Assembly (NCBI GenBank): GCA_021234155.1
Contig: JAJEKV010000081.1
Span: forward strand, 304,467-368,466
DNA length: 64,000 nt
Source: Isoetes taiwanensis
Taxonomy: Eukaryota > Streptophyta > Lycopodiopsida > Isoetales > Isoetaceae
Direction: 5' to 3'
Position 1 is the stretch's first letter. Each line of letters starts with the position of its first letter. The position numbers and the translations under genes were made by a program. Shown here in pieces: positions 10,869-20,730 of this stretch. A model generated the notes under the pieces. The model was not told the origin of the DNA. It saw only the letters and a list, made by a program, of their open reading frames with translations, and did no database searches.

Positions 10869-12254
10869 TTCCTGATCTATAACAAATATGCGTTCCGCAA
10901 ATATTAGCGATTCTAAGTTATCACCAGTTTCAAGTAGCTACATTCCAAATTAGTCAGAACCTGTCCTTCCTTTATTTGTTCAAGGGTATCAAAAGACTTG
11001 ACGGAAATTTGTGTCAGCAAAATTTGGAATGGTTTTAGCAGAAAATAGAACATAAAACCTAAAAGTAGACTGAAATTTATTGTTACATATCAGTATACTC
11101 TGGCTTGTGCAAGAGTGAATTCTGAATACTCTAAAAGGAAAGAATTATAATCTGAATTGTGCAAGAACCATAAATATGATAGAGCAAACCTATAGCTACT
11201 CATTTCGGCAATGTCCTCAACCAAACTCAATGTAAAACTTCTGGTCATGGAGGCAACCTAAGATCCTGTATCCAAAATATATACAACTTAGCTTAGTCGA
11301 GGATTCACGCAAATTATAATGCTTGCCACAATAGATGTGGTTGATAATTATAGTCTTTACAGTTTGTACCAACACTTTCAATGCATCAGAAACTCGAAAA
11401 ACAATATCTGAAGCTAGTGCACTGTTATCCAAACTCCCAACCCTATAATAAAAATTTATGCATCAAATCTCAAGTGTAAATCAGAAAAGTGTAAGTAAAC
11501 ATTGATTGGAGCTTGATCTCTTACCTAACACCTGCTTCAATCACCATATGGACAACTCCAAGACTCTAGCTCTGTACAAAATATGCGCTTCTGAAACATG
11601 GAGCCATCCCTTGCCATAGACATGGTACCCTTCGGCAGAAATAGAGCTAAAAGAGGCAGAAGAAAACTCGACTGTGGCTTGGATCCTTCCAGTATGCTGA
11701 AGAGGCGGTCACGGCTTATAATATGGAAGCAAAATGAATCCGAGGGTAAGGCCGAGAATTTACCTGCCAGAATATGCTGCGAGTTCATGGTTTTACAAAT
11801 GGTGAGGTTCACCAATGGAAGATGCTGCAACTATTTTTGCTGTTCTTATTTTTATTCATTTGCTGCTGGAGCTATGTTCACTCAACCTCAGGCATCACTT
11901 ACAAAGCAACAGTGCAACGGGATTGTATTGCCAAATTGCCAGGAGACGGGCAAACCATTAGAAATAGGAAGTTTACAGAAATACAGTTAGCTACAGATGG
12001 CAGAGTGCAAAATGACGGCACCAAGTGCATTGGTTCGCAGGCCGAACTCTTGCAGCAAACAAAGCTTGGCTCTGAACCTCGATGACGCCGGACTTTGTGC
12101 GCCCAAAAGGGAAACGTAGTAAGAGTAAAAAAGAGTGAATCTAGGCCATCCAGAATTTTTTCAAGTAAATCTGAGTCGTCGAAACTTTTACGGCATGGTC
12201 CATTACTTGCACTAAAACATTATAATATAAGATAGTTGGCTAGTTCATGGAGTA
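10869..12254 (-). pseudogene. Possible exon remnants of an unidentified host gene (minus strand)
   Basis: Two minus-strand stretches look exon-like. One is around 11341-11432, reading 'VGSLDNSALASDIVFRVSDA' and onward, flanked by T-rich DNA. The other is around 11530-11600, which can be read up to a GTAAGAG donor-like site at about 11525. The reading includes 'MARDGSMFQKR' upstream. Frames do not join without a shift. Together with the piece near 9869 they could be exons of one degraded gene, with the solo LTR sitting in an intron. I do not recognise the family. The remainder of this interval shows nothing else. Confidence 0.25.
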
Positions 12255-12400
12255 GATAACGCCCTCGGCCGAGGGTGTTACTGGAAAAAAAATTTGAGGG
12301 CCATCAAAATGGCGAGGGTGTGCACGTAGCGCACGCCCGAGCCATTTTGATGGCCCGAAATTTTTTTTTTGAAGTAACACCCGAGGGCCAGGGCGTTATC
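12255..12400. mobile_element. Foldback MITE, 146 bp
   Basis: The two halves are imperfect reverse complements over about 70 bp: GATAACGCCCT at the left end, AGGGCGTTATC at the right end, and GGCCATCAAAATGGC against GCCATTTTGATGGCC near the centre. It has no coding capacity. The length and complete foldback fit a miniature inverted-repeat element. Confidence 0.75.
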
Positions 12401-12404
12401 GCCC

Positions 12405-12584
12405 TTAACACACTGCCCCGAGAGTTTTGGGCCATCCGATCATTATCAAAATCGATCTGGATCCGTTCATTTCATAACATCCTAGGGTGTTATGGAGTAG
12501 CAGTGTGTTATAGCTCCAGTAACACACTGATCAAGATTGATCTGAACCGTTGGATCACTATAAACTTGAGGGGCAGTGTGTTAA
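12405..12584. mobile_element. MITE with perfect 15-bp terminal inverted repeats
   Basis: TTAACACACTGCCCC at 12405-12419 is exactly mirrored by GGGGCAGTGTGTTAA at 12570-12584. The interior contains further, weaker inverted segments with TAACAC and GTGTTA words. It begins 4 bp after the preceding foldback element, so the two may be parts of one composite unit. Confidence 0.7.
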
Positions 12585-12906
12585 GGAACGATACATTTAT
12601 TACATATGGTTTCTAAGGTTTTGGGCATGTATTGTATGTTTTTAGGTATGTTTTGAGGGCAAAAAAGAATCTTTATTTCCCCTGTATTTTGGGAAGGGCT
12701 TGGGACGAGCGGGACATGGCGCCTCCATGGTTCCATGCGATGAATAGAAGCTGCCCCATAGTTTTTTTAGCATGGGGAAACTGGATTCCTTGGCGATTCC
12801 GGCATTCTGTGAGACCATAAATCTGCTTCTTCGACCCTATTGTCGAGCCTATCAGGTGATCATCTTGCTTGTGTTTTTTTAGCTTAGTTTATTTGCTTTC
12901 TTCAGC

Positions 12907-13821
12907 TAAGTCTGTTGTGGATGGAGGCAGCCATGCTGTGGACAATGAGGGCATTGCCCTTTTGTATGTGAGTTTCACACTGGGTGTTGCTGGAATGGAT
13001 GCACCCAAAGAATTCTTTGACATGCTTGTTAGTTTCTGTGAACAAGATTGTGTTGCAGGAGCTGTGGCAGCAGAGAAGGGGAGTCATTTAGACCACCTGC
13101 ACTACCAGTGTGTGTTTAGAGTTGCTCTTAAGACTCCTCGAACGGTCAATCTGTCTTTGAAAATGAGATTTGGTTGGGGAGCTAGGAAACATGTTGATGT
13201 AGTTCTTGTTTGCAAGGCACTCAAGAACACGAGGTTGCACTGTTTTGAGGGCCTAATAGGATATTGCATGAAGGATATGGGCAAGCCCCATTTTAAGATC
13301 CACACTAAGAATGTTTCTGAGAGGCAATTCGAGATGGGCAAAAATCTGTATTTGCTTTACGATGCGGGAGACATGAAGCATGTTGTTGTGCTTGATAACA
13401 GGAATATATTGGGAAGGGCCCTTCACTTTGTAAATTATTACGGAGGGAGGCAATTGACTGCTAGCCTTGTTTACACAATAACCAAAATGCTTAGGATTGG
13501 AAGTTCATCCTCTCAACCAGTTGGATCTTTCCTTCAAACACAGCATTCACATCTGAGCATAGAGTGAAGGTTCCATGGCACTTGATCTTAAATCTCAGGG
13601 TTCCATTGCCTAGTGATGTCCGTTGTGTGTTATACGGCATCCTAGCTGGGATTGAGCCTATTCAAAGGCTGGGCAAAGGGCGCAAGCGTTATTGGGACGA
13701 GCCTGGAATGCCTGGGGACATGGGCAAAAACTTTGTTGAGGGGCAAGATGATGAGTATAGACTTGAAGCCATTGCTGACGAGCCTGGGTGTTCGTACGTT
13801 CCTTTGGACACCGCAGACTAG
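12907..13821 (+). pseudogene. HUH endonuclease (Replitron/Rep-like), copy 1, one frameshift
   Basis: A single-strand-nicking transposase is inferred. Seen directly: an FTLGV segment shortly after the start; 'HLDHLHYQ', whose H-L-H at 13094-13102 is the metal-binding HUH motif; and 'GYCMKDMGKP', with the candidate catalytic tyrosine codon at 13262-13264 in a YxxK(D) motif. Order and spacing (about 56 residues between HUH and Tyr) fit a Y1 HUH nuclease like geminivirus Rep or Replitron proteins. No Walker A/B helicase follows. Compared with copy 2, one base is missing near 13500, after which the reading continues in another frame to 13821, including an acidic C-terminus. No good ATG precedes 12907; copy 2 has a short ATG-led basic segment here that is deleted in copy 1, so the start exon is damaged. 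Confidence 0.72.
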
Positions 13822-14089
13822 TTGGTGCTACGGGGCATGTTTGTAAATATGTTGCTTGTGTTTTGACATTCTTTATTTCTTTGCAGTTAATTGTTGATGC
13901 CTGAGTTAGAGATGGAGCAAAGCAATGGGGCTGCTATTAGCAGGCAACCTCAGGCTGCCATGGACAGTGGGGCTATTCTTGATGGGCAGCATATGTGCCT
14001 CATATCAGCAGCAGCCCTGTTGGAGTTGCGGGAGTAAAGGCAACACCAGGTAATGGGGTGATTGACATTAGTGATGAACTAGAAAAAGT

Positions 14090-14106
14090 GCCCAGCGTTG
14101 CTGGGC
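14090..14106 (-). other. Helitron 3'-terminal hairpin
   Basis: GCCCAGC-GTT-GCTGGGC: perfect 7-bp stem and 3-nt loop, located just inside the CTAG terminus at 14079-14082. In Helitrons this hairpin marks the 3' end for transposition. Confidence 0.93.
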
Positions 14107-14800
14107 TTTCCGTCAGGCATAAATTGAAGGCAAATGTTGGATTGGTGTGAAAAGATTAAGGAATAATAATTTTGGAATTTGTACAAATGTTAATGAGCCT
14201 GGATTATGTCAAAATGCCCATAAGCTCAAGTTCAACATTTTTACTGTAAATGCTCACACCTTGGCATGGAAGACAGATAGACACCCATTGTTCAATGGTC
14301 CCATGTGGCACCCTTCATTCAAACAAAGATTTTGCCATGTGGCACAATTCGAATTGCGCATGGCTTCAATGGCATTTCATGTACAAAGGACACCAATGAA
14401 AGCAAATATACACTCCATAGTTTCAAGGATGAAATAACTAAAGTTCTACTTTAGACTTATAAGGGATTTTCTGCATTTACTCTTTAGATTTTGTATCATT
14501 GTTTACAATATAGATCTAACACGTAGTCTTGCAATATGAACTTAGAAGATGTCGAATAGTTCATCGTCTATAGAACAGCAAAACTCATGCTGTTAGAAAA
14601 CTATGATGATTACCTGTCAAAAGGAATAGTGCCATCTCCTAAGGAAATGATAACAACCTTATTTCAAGTAACCTCTTCATATTGATTCATAGGCAAGCAA
14701 CTGCAAGAGCTGTTCTGTGTAGTCAATTGCTTCTATAAGGAGTTTGATATGATGTGCAAGTCATCAAATAATATCAGGATCAATAGAAGTCCTTCATTAG

Positions 14801-15283
14801 TCAAATCTGCAAATTTCCCTTGCCACATGTCTGATATGGCTGATTCAATTCAAGCACTGTCCTCGCAGCTTGAAGAGCAACCTGTCCACTAACATAATGC
14901 TGTCTGCAAACAGGCATATAAACATCTGCACCACCAATAACTTCAGTCTTTCATTACCTGTTTTCCTAAAGGTAAAAGCTGCAGGCTTTTGGCAAATTTC
15001 ACATCTTGCGGACAACTTGGTAACACTTTCAGCAAGTGGAATTAAGTCAAGTGCTGACCCAAAGCTACGACTGAAATGTTTAAAAGCCAGAACATATCAG
15101 TTGAGCTCAAACATATATAATATTCAAGGTACAATGATAGCTTAACTTCGACACTACACACCGTAGAAAATTGCCATCAAGTCCTGCAACAAAAACAGTT
15201 TTACCATCCAAATCAGCAGCCTCTTGACAGAAACTGAAAAGATCTTTGAAGAATTGTGCCTCATCAATACCAATTACATCTGT
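14801..15283 (-). pseudogene. Thymidine kinase (TK1 type) exons captured by the Helitron
   Basis: Thymidine kinase phosphorylates deoxythymidine in the nucleotide salvage pathway. Two exons are readable. Exon 15283-15162 (122 bp) encodes '[14 protein letters not shown]' and '[11 protein letters not shown]', the Walker-B-like DEAQFF region and the following strand, and has good AG/GT borders. Exon 15070-14801 continues in phase with 'RRSFGSALDLIPLAESVTKL', the zinc-site CEIC pair and '[19 protein letters not shown]' to a TGA at 14801-14803. One base is missing between the two zinc pairs (around 14945), breaking the frame. I did not find the upstream ATP-binding GPMFSGKT exon, so only the C-terminal half was captured. 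It lies in the same orientation as the Helitron. Confidence 0.9.
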
Positions 15284-17147
15284 CTGCAGTTAAAAAGGAG
15301 GAGTTGTCAGATAATATCAATGTAGCCATAAAACCAAAATTGCAATTGTAAAATCCTGCTGTTTGCAGCACATTAAGGAAATAACTTGGAATACAAATTT
15401 GATTAAGCACTAAAGCGTTTGCCTCATAATCCAAATTTAAGAAATGACTACTTAGGAACTAAACCAAAAAAAGCCATAACACATATTAGTCTGAAGGGAA
15501 TTTGTCTGCTAATGCTGGCTCCTGCAGATACAATAACCGAGATGTCCCTGCAAGAAGGAAATGTCCATGATGGCAATAACTAAAAGGTTGAGTCTAGCTA
15601 TTTTGCATTCAAATTGATTAAGTAAATGGAGCAACATATCACATGGCAGTTGCAGCAAAGGATACCAAAAAAATGTAGAACCTAGAAGATATTGTGCCGA
15701 TCCTTGAAAATATATTAAGAGGAAGAAGGACTTCTAGATGAAGACTTCGAAAATATGGAAGGAAACAGCAGATGTACCTAAAGAATATATAGTAGAGTCA
15801 CTTCTTTATCGAACAAGACACCGTCCATTATTCTGCATGGTTATGCACAACTACTTTCTGCCTAGGTAATGTGGTTTCAGAGACCTAGACTACAGAAGAA
15901 AAACGAAACACAGTTAGAACAACAAGACCAATGGCTTAACACCGAATTACAAACAGAAATCAAATCTCCGAACCCTAAATAACGACACTCTGAGATTATT
16001 TTGCCATAAATCTTCTGTGGGTTGGCAATTCTGCAGGTGATTATCGGCTCCTAGCAATCAGACCTAAGCGATTCTTACCACAACCTTTTGCGAAATTCGA
16101 GCTTTGTGAGGAAGAAATGCATCGGGCAAGAGGAAGAAGATCATCATTGCCCGAGGAGACATCGCCATAATCAGCTTCGCACCATTTCTATGGCGGTTTT
16201 GAATTGGGATGCCGGATTTAACATTATAAATTTTTTCCAGAAGCGAGATGCCATAACCTATGGCTCCTGAAGAAAATGCATGTTGAAAAATCTTTGAGAA
16301 GCGAGATCCCATAACCAATGGCTCCAAAAAAAAATGTACGTTGAAAATGCCTTTCCAAAAAACGGTTTTGAATTGGGTTACCCAATAGAAATCTCAGCCA
16401 TTCGACCTTAGAACATAATCCAATGGTTCAAAATGAAAGTTGATGACAAACACTCAAAATCCCTTTAGTATAAAGAGAGATGAGCCATCTCCTTACCCTT
16501 CTCGTAGGCATGTTGCACCTGTGCCTAGCATTCACGGTGTGATACACAATGCTATGCCATCTCCTGTTGTGTTTTCCCCGAATGGGGAGCGAGTGCAGAT
16601 AGCCCTGGAGGTGGTCTCTTCTATTGTGAACATTAATGCTCTTGCAGAATCAGTGGCAGCATCGGTTCGACTCTTTAGGATGCAATTGGGCCATTTATTT
16701 GCTGCTCTGGAGGATGTCGTGTCACACGTGGAATGGGGGGAGGTGGAGGTTAGTAGTGCGGAGAAGCAGCATATGCGCGCTCATATGAACCTGGCGAGAG
16801 CACTTCTGATTAGGGAGCTGCGCCGAATTGATGCCATGATGCTTTGCTGCCTATATGTATTTGTTTCTTTGTGGTTTTTGTTTCTTGATTCTTTATGTGT
16901 GGTCTGTTGCATTTGAAAAAGCAATAAAAAACTAAAAAAAACTTTTGGATTTCGTGTGTCAATTTGGATGGGATGTTCTATTCGATTTTGTGAAAAGATC
17001 TGTTGTATGTGTGATTGCTTTGCATTGCTTGATTGGAGTTTAAAAAAGAAAAAGGGGAAAATGATGTCTGATTGCATTTGCATGTTGCATGGGATTACGC
17101 CCTCCCCTTTAAGGGCGGGCGGACTGCTCGAAGTTGCGCATTGCTCA

Positions 17148-17164
17148 GGGGGTTTGACTCCCCC
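17148..17164 (+). other. 3' hairpin with tRNA T-arm / B-box-like sequence, copy 1
   Basis: GGGGG-TTTGACT-CCCCC near the end of the Replitron-like element. Copy 2 has GGGGG-TTCGACT-CCCCC at 42197-42213, which contains a perfect pol III B-box-like word. The stem is identical in both copies while the surroundings differ. Confidence 0.6.
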
Positions 17165-17513
17165 AGCTCGTTTCTGTATTTTGCATTACAGATCGGTTGG
17201 ATGCAGCTATTGATGGCGCCTCCCACTGAGGTGAGCTTCATATCTCATGCTGCCAGGCAGGTCTGTGGCTGTCAGTTTTTATGATTTAAGCTTTTCATTT
17301 GCGGTCATGTCAAGTGCAAAGTTGAAAGATCCATATTGGTGCTTGCCTAAATTCATGGGAAGCCATTATTTTTAGAAGATTTCTATTTGCGGGTCAAGCT
17401 TCTATGGGGATCATATGCCAATGGTTGTCAAGGCCCTAAATTATAGAGCCACCTAAGCATTTGACCACATCAAATGCTAAGGTGTACGTATACGCTCAAG
17501 ATGCCCCAAGAGG

Positions 17514-18046
17514 AAAAATGCAAGTATCTCTCTAATAGCTGATTGCTACTGGCCGAGATCTTGACGTTGTAGTAGAATTGTATATGGTTGTTGACATGAA
17601 GCAATCTTACTGCAGAGGTTAGTCTTAATTCATTGAGTGGTGTCTAGGTTGTTTTATCCATTTTGCATTTTATTCATCTACAATATTCATTTTTCTTCAT
17701 TCCATCTGTGATCTCATTCTCTTTCCACCTACAAATATCCCAGTCTTTCATTTGGTTGGCTAGTCTTTCTCCCAACAAAATTCATAACTTAAATTCATAA
17801 CTTATCCTACTTTTTGAATGAGCTTGATTCAGACTAAATGCACATGACAAAGTGTCAGGAATATGATGTTATGATTTATAATACATCAAGACGTTCTAAG
17901 GAATGTGTTGTTATGATGTATAATACATCAACATGAATAAATCCATAGGTTTAAGGCAAGCGTGATAGCAACTTTTCAAAGCAAGAACATTTAGTTTAAG
18001 TTACTTTCAGATTTATTAGATCTTATAAATTCCCAAGCCAGTAATG
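17514..18046. other. No recognisable gene
   Basis: AT-rich DNA. It includes a short imperfect direct repeat around 'gatgttatgatttataatacatcaa' and 'gttgttatgatgtataatacatcaa' (about 17866 and 17909). Confidence 0.4.
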
Positions 18047-18047
18047 A

Positions 18048-18088
18048 GAATAGAATAGAATAGAATAGAATAGAATAGAATAGAATAG
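18048..18088. repeat. (GAATA)n microsatellite
   Basis: About eight consecutive GAATA units, the 3' tail of the minus-strand retrotransposon. Confidence 0.9.
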
Positions 18089-18247
18089 TTTTTTTATCGT
18101 CCACTGAGACCAATCGGCCTATGGGACCCAGAAGGAGCGCAGCAAACTTATTACTGTCCGGGTTAAAAAACCCCCGCCCCGAAGGGTTTTCGAGGGAAAA
18201 ACCGTGGCAGTAATAAGAATGTTGTCAAACTGTACAAGTATACATCA

Positions 18248-20590
18248 TCATGAAATAAATGTGTATGTACATGTCAAGTGCGTGCCCGAGGACATAGCTG
18301 ATCTCGCATGTCCATGACCTCCTGAAGGTATGATCCTAGCATCCGTACGGATGCCGTGCTCAATGTCACATGTAGCGGTGGCCATGCGACCAACTCGGCA
18401 TAGCGGCGTCCGGATTTGATCATATGCTGGGCACCTTTGAAGGGTATGAGATTCATCCTCAATGACTCCCATTTGGCAAAGATTGATGAGCATGTCCCGA
18501 CGCGGGCTCACCAATCCATCCGCCTCGCTCCAATTCAAGATGATGTGCCCCCGTGTCGCGAATGGAGGCAATGAGTCCAAGGCTTTTTCATGGGCAAGTG
18601 GATGCGGGTAGCATTGTGGGCCTCGTTCCAATGTGGGATTTATGTGGCGGTGGTAGTGTGCTATCTTGACCTGTTCAAGGGCTGGCATCCCAAAGCTTGC
18701 CGATGAAGCAAGCGTCAAGATATTGCCTCAAGCTATGGCGTCGCCTCTGTTTGCACATATATGCACCTGTGCTCCTGCGCATTCCATCTAGCCATCCATT
18801 GAGCTCTCTTTTCCCCAAGAAAGCCTTTGAGGCCTTGGCGTTGTGGCCCCATTGCCATGATATAAGCTAGTTTTGGGAGGCGAGCATCGTCCATGTTGAC
18901 CACCTTCGAAAATAGACAATGTGGCGATCAAGGGTCGCCCTCGAAGAGGCAAGAATCCTGTTTCTGCGGTAGAATTTGGTATGGGATTTGTGGACTTCAC
19001 CCCTAGTGCTTTCGTACCAAGAAGGCTTTTGCACTGCTCCAAGTCATTCCAAGTAGCGAGGGATACTACTGGGCCCCATACTTCCACCCCCGTATAAAAG
19101 GACAGCTCCACTAAGACTTTGAACAGGTGTGACTGATGGGTCCAATCATACAACTCCGCTCTATGACTATTGTTTTGCATTGCATATAGTGCTTTCGGCC
19201 CAGCCGTAACTTCAGAGCCGTATGGATGTGTCCGGTGCATAGTAGGCGGAAACTCCACTCCCAAATATTTGTATGTGGATGCTACTTCCACATTCGCCCC
19301 CCGAAGCGGAAGGAGGGGATCCTCGGTCGCCGTGAAGATGATATGAAAACCACCTTAGTCTTGGCCAAGTTGACGCGCGCATTTTAGTCGCTTGACAAAA
19401 TGTGTCGAGGCATCGAGATCGTTGCATGTCTGCTGGTGTGTAAGCTAGGAGGTCCACATCATCAGCATATATTAACTGCTTGATGATCTGGTAGAGAAGG
19501 TGAGCCCCGTCGCCCCCATTATCAGCAAGCCAGCTCTCCAATTGATCAATGTAAAGCCCAAACAATGTTGGGGGAGAGGGCATCCCCGGCGAACTACGAT
19601 ACTACTATCAAATGGTTGGCTGGGTCGGGTCGCAACCTGACCCGAGCATCTTTCATAAAGCTTCGCATAATCGCATTCTCGCAAATCTACCGGAACCCCC
19701 AAATGCCGCAATCTTGTCCATAGTTTTTCCCCGAGGCACGTTGTCAAATGCCTTTGCAAAATCCACGAAGCAACAATATAGATCCGGGCGGCGGTTCTGT
19801 CTTCAACCGTGAGCTCGCAATGTGAAGATGTGGTCAATGGTTGAGTGTCGGGGTCGAATCCCGCCTGGGGAGGGCCCGTATCTCCTGCCCGCCCTGCCCG
19901 GCTTCAAGCGCTTCCGAGAATCCCAAAGCAATTTTGCAAACACCGAACCGACCATGATTGTTGTTGGTGAATTGGGCGTCTTGGGTCACCCGCCTTATAG
20001 ATGGGAACAACTCGCTATTGGTCCACCGCGCATCGAGGAAGCCTTCTGTAATGCCTTGTTGAACAAGGTGGTCGCTGACTGGTATTATGGACGCCCCGCC
20101 CACTTAAGCAATTCTGCGATGCCATCCAAGTCCGGGGCTTTCCCATTGGCAAGGCGTTGTAAGCCTTGTTCCACGCCCGAATGCGTGATTTCCGGCACGG
20201 GCCTTCTTGCGTGGGTATCGCCGCATGTGCACCCCGAGGGTCGTGATAGTCTGTTGCAAGTATTGCCCCCACTACGGGAGTGATGTTCCCGTGGGCTGAC
20301 ATCGGCTTTCTAAGAACCCTTCGCCCGGAAGGTCCGGGGTGACGTTCGTGAGATAAAACATTTCCCTTTGATGTCTTTGCAATGTACCGGCTTTCTTTAG
20401 CTTTAAGGAAGACGCTGCAATGCCCGGGATCGCATGTGGGCGTAAAACAGAGTGCGTGACTTGGCGGAGCCGGCGTTTGTGTTCCTTGCACTCGCATCAA
20501 ACCATTGATTACGGGAAGGTTGTGTTCTCGGAGGTCCGTCGCGGGCGGCTTATCCCAAAGCATCTCTACGCCATAGCCTCCTAAGCACAT
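18248..20590 (-). pseudogene. Reverse transcriptase of a non-LTR retrotransposon, multiply frameshifted
   Basis: Reads right to left in at least four frames. Visible in order: 'FDSSIVVRRGCPL' (RT motif with GCPLSP equivalent); 'PTLFGLYIDQLESWLADNG'; the catalytic box 'QLIYADDVDLLAYTPADMQ' with an intact YADD; the thumb-region 'YKYLGVEF'; 'GVEVWGPV'; and a terminal zinc-finger-like segment in which Cys precedes 'EDESHTLQRCP' (C-x-H-x-C pattern). Upstream pieces (20015-20912) belong to the finger region or the linker. An endonuclease domain is not seen, as expected for 5' truncation. The clade cannot be fixed from this; it is clearly different from the L1-type LINE at 34.7-41.3 kb. Confidence 0.8.
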
Positions 20591-20730
20591 CGGTCGGCAC
20601 CGGCCGTCTCATTTGCTCTAGTGTAGGATATTGCAAAATTTCTGCCAGGTCATCTATAAGCATCTGGGCATAAGCCCCCGCATGTTCATAATCCAATCGC
20701 AGCTGAGGCATGTGAGGAGCTGTGGCACAG

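Larger units (their letters stand above)
14079..16480 (-). mobile_element. Helitron, 2402 bp, carrying thymidine kinase exons
   Basis: Reading the minus strand, the element starts TCTCTTTATACTA at 16480 and ends TTTTTCTAG at 14079. Nine nucleotides inside that CTAG lies a perfect 7-bp stem with a 3-nt loop. It sits between A (14078) and T (16481), the canonical Helitron AT target, without a target duplication. Joining the flanks gives '...GATGAATGAGCC', which matches the uninterrupted site in copy 2 (GACAATGAGCC, about 41479-41489). No Rep/helicase is encoded, so this is a non-autonomous Helitron. Confidence 0.93.
13899..16916 (+). pseudogene. Second ORF of the Replitron-like element, copy 1, split by the Helitron
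   Basis: The reading starts about 13.9 kb, preceded by the acceptor-like TTTCTTTGCAG. The second half resumes at 16481. The N-terminal part is Gly/Ala/Ser/Pro-rich and probably disordered. The C-terminal part is helical and charged, with 'MQLGHLFAALEDVVSHVEWG' and an 'ALLIRELRRI' helix. It matches 41329-41868 in copy 2 closely on both sides of the Helitron. There is a small frame error before the Helitron near 13993. A 39-bp deletion near 16840 removes the normal stop, so the frame runs on to 16916. I recognise no family. Because it lies downstream of the nuclease in both copies it is probably an element gene or a downstream exon. Confidence 0.5.
12723..17513 (+). mobile_element. Replitron-like HUH element, copy 1 (interrupted by a Helitron)
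   Basis: Homologous along its length to 33502-34727 plus 41316-42543. Removing the 2402-bp Helitron (14079-16480) leaves about 2.39 kb, close to copy 2 without its LINE. In order it holds a leader, an HUH nuclease ORF (12907-13821), an intron-like spacer with TTTCTTTGCAG at about 13876-13886, a second ORF, an AATAAA-containing tail near 16920 and a GC-rich hairpin (17148-17164). Ends are set where similarity to copy 2 stops, so true termini could differ by tens of bases. Assignment to Replitrons rests on the lone single-tyrosine HUH domain without helicase; it is an inference from motifs. Confidence 0.7.
18047..20730 (-). mobile_element. 5'-truncated non-LTR retrotransposon with a (TATTC)n tail
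   Basis: Read on the minus strand, reverse transcriptase pieces (20.6-18.8 kb) are followed by a zinc-finger region. Then comes a structured 3' region with a 10-bp inverted repeat (18147-18156 and 18208-18217). A short-repeat tail of about eight GAATA units (+ strand, 18048-18088) ends the element. Tails of short tandem repeats rather than poly-A occur in several non-LTR clades. The 5' limit near 20730 is where coding similarity fades. Confidence 0.7.

Noticed and set aside
12869-12906. TTG/GTG starts for the HUH and downstream ORFs
   Set aside because: Non-ATG starts are not expected in a plant nuclear gene. The interval before 12907 is intron-like and copy 2 shows a displaced ATG exon.
12907-13821. 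Endogenous geminivirus-like or other CRESS-virus Rep
   Set aside because: HUH and YxxK motifs are present, but no SF3 helicase (Walker A/B) follows and no capsid-like gene or viral stem-loop origin is seen. The sequence sits in a repeated element with its own second ORF, so a transposon is the better explanation.
17862-17935. Short imperfect direct repeat as a transposon footprint
   Set aside because: Only about 25 bp per copy with no associated ends; could be simple slippage in AT-rich DNA.
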